Positions 63,882 through 64,000 of a stretch of DNA of 64,000 bases are shown here, piece after piece. Within the stretch, counting starts at the first letter, position 1; each line of letters starts with the position of its first letter. The DNA is from Anoplopoma fimbria. Taxonomy: Eukaryota; Chordata; Actinopteri; Perciformes; Anoplopomatidae. Both the position numbers and the translations under genes were made by a program. The notes beneath the pieces are model-generated. The model made no database searches. It was given only the letters and a program-made list of their open reading frames with translations, and was not told the origin of the DNA. The stretch is taken from NCBI RefSeq assembly GCF_027596085.1, contig NC_072464.1, positions 16,426,124 through 16,490,123 on the forward strand. Reading direction: 5' to 3'.

Positions 63882-64000
63882 CAGTACCAGTCAAAAGTTT
63901 GGACACACCTTCTTATTCAATGGTTTGTCTTTATTTCTATTTTTTTCTACATTGTAGATTAATATTGAAGACATCCAAACTATGAAGGAACACATATGGA
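63882..64000 (+). mobile_element. Tc1-type DNA transposon, 5' end, cut by window edge
   Basis: Begins CAGTACCAGTCAAAAGTTTG followed by GACACACCTTCTTATTCAATG, a terminal inverted repeat I recognise from fish Tc1-type elements. It is inserted at the end of a (TA)n run, fitting the TA target preference of the family. The next stretch (ACATTGTAGATTAATATTGA, then AAGACATCCAAACTATGAAGG) continues the known end. The transposase, if any, is outside the window. Confidence 0.8.

Larger units (their letters stand above)
58195..64000. other. 5' flank of sh3rf3, no gene seen
   Basis: Upstream of the local repeats I see microsatellites, an X-box at 61254, a purine-rich tract (62876-63085), and a Tc1-type end at 63882. 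No open frame here shows recognisable homology. Distal promoter or enhancer elements cannot be identified by eye. Confidence 0.6.

Overview
This is a vertebrate, almost certainly teleost fish, genomic window. It has very long introns and dense (CA/TG)n microsatellites. Its interspersed repeats are typical of fish: Tc1-type transposon ends, and short retroelements ending in a CGCTTT-GGATA-AAAGCG stem-loop followed by (TGTAA)n, as in the eel LINE UnaL2. The species cannot be named from the sequence.

One protein-coding gene is visible, on the minus strand, and I assign it to sh3rf3 (POSH2), a RING-type E3 ubiquitin ligase and JNK-pathway scaffold with SH3 domains. Three coding exons are present. 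Exon 1 (56672-57076, start codon at 57076) encodes the RING finger and a polyglycine run. Exon 2 (3378-3653) encodes the first SH3 domain and the start of the second. Exon 3 (512-607) completes the second SH3 domain. All three junctions fall between codons and have AG/GT borders, giving a continuous 259-residue N-terminal half. The later exons (third and fourth SH3 domains) lie beyond position 1. Intron 1 is about 53 kb and fills most of the window, intron 2 is 2.8 kb, and intron 3 runs off the left edge.

Layout: 1-3653 holds exons 3 and 2. 3654-56671 is intron 1, with no second gene that I can support. It contains three UnaL2-tailed elements (about 4.4, 22.3 and 43.8 kb), a decayed Tc1-type copy (7.0-7.4 kb), a composite hAT-like repeat (32.1-32.8 kb), a broken acidic ORF (33.2-33.6 kb), about 25 long microsatellites, and three palindromic RFX-type X-box motifs. 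56672-57440 is a GC- and CpG-rich block with exon 1, the probable 5' UTR and the promoter. It is bordered by opposed GA and CT tracts and an ATG trinucleotide repeat. 57540-58194 carries two tandem copies of a sequence that also occurs in intron 1 at 55303-55722, so exon 1 sits between direct repeats. 58195-64000 is upstream flank with more microsatellites, a fourth X-box, a purine-rich tract, and the first 119 bp of a Tc1-type element cut by the window edge.

I found no bacterial-type system, RNA gene or CRISPR array. The most interesting features are structural: exon 1 between near-identical direct repeats, a run of eight upstream ATGs, a coding GGA repeat, a perfect 34-bp fold-back at the 5' end of a retroelement, a second perfect hairpin, a 28-bp periodic array inside another copy of that retroelement, and a set of X-box motifs.
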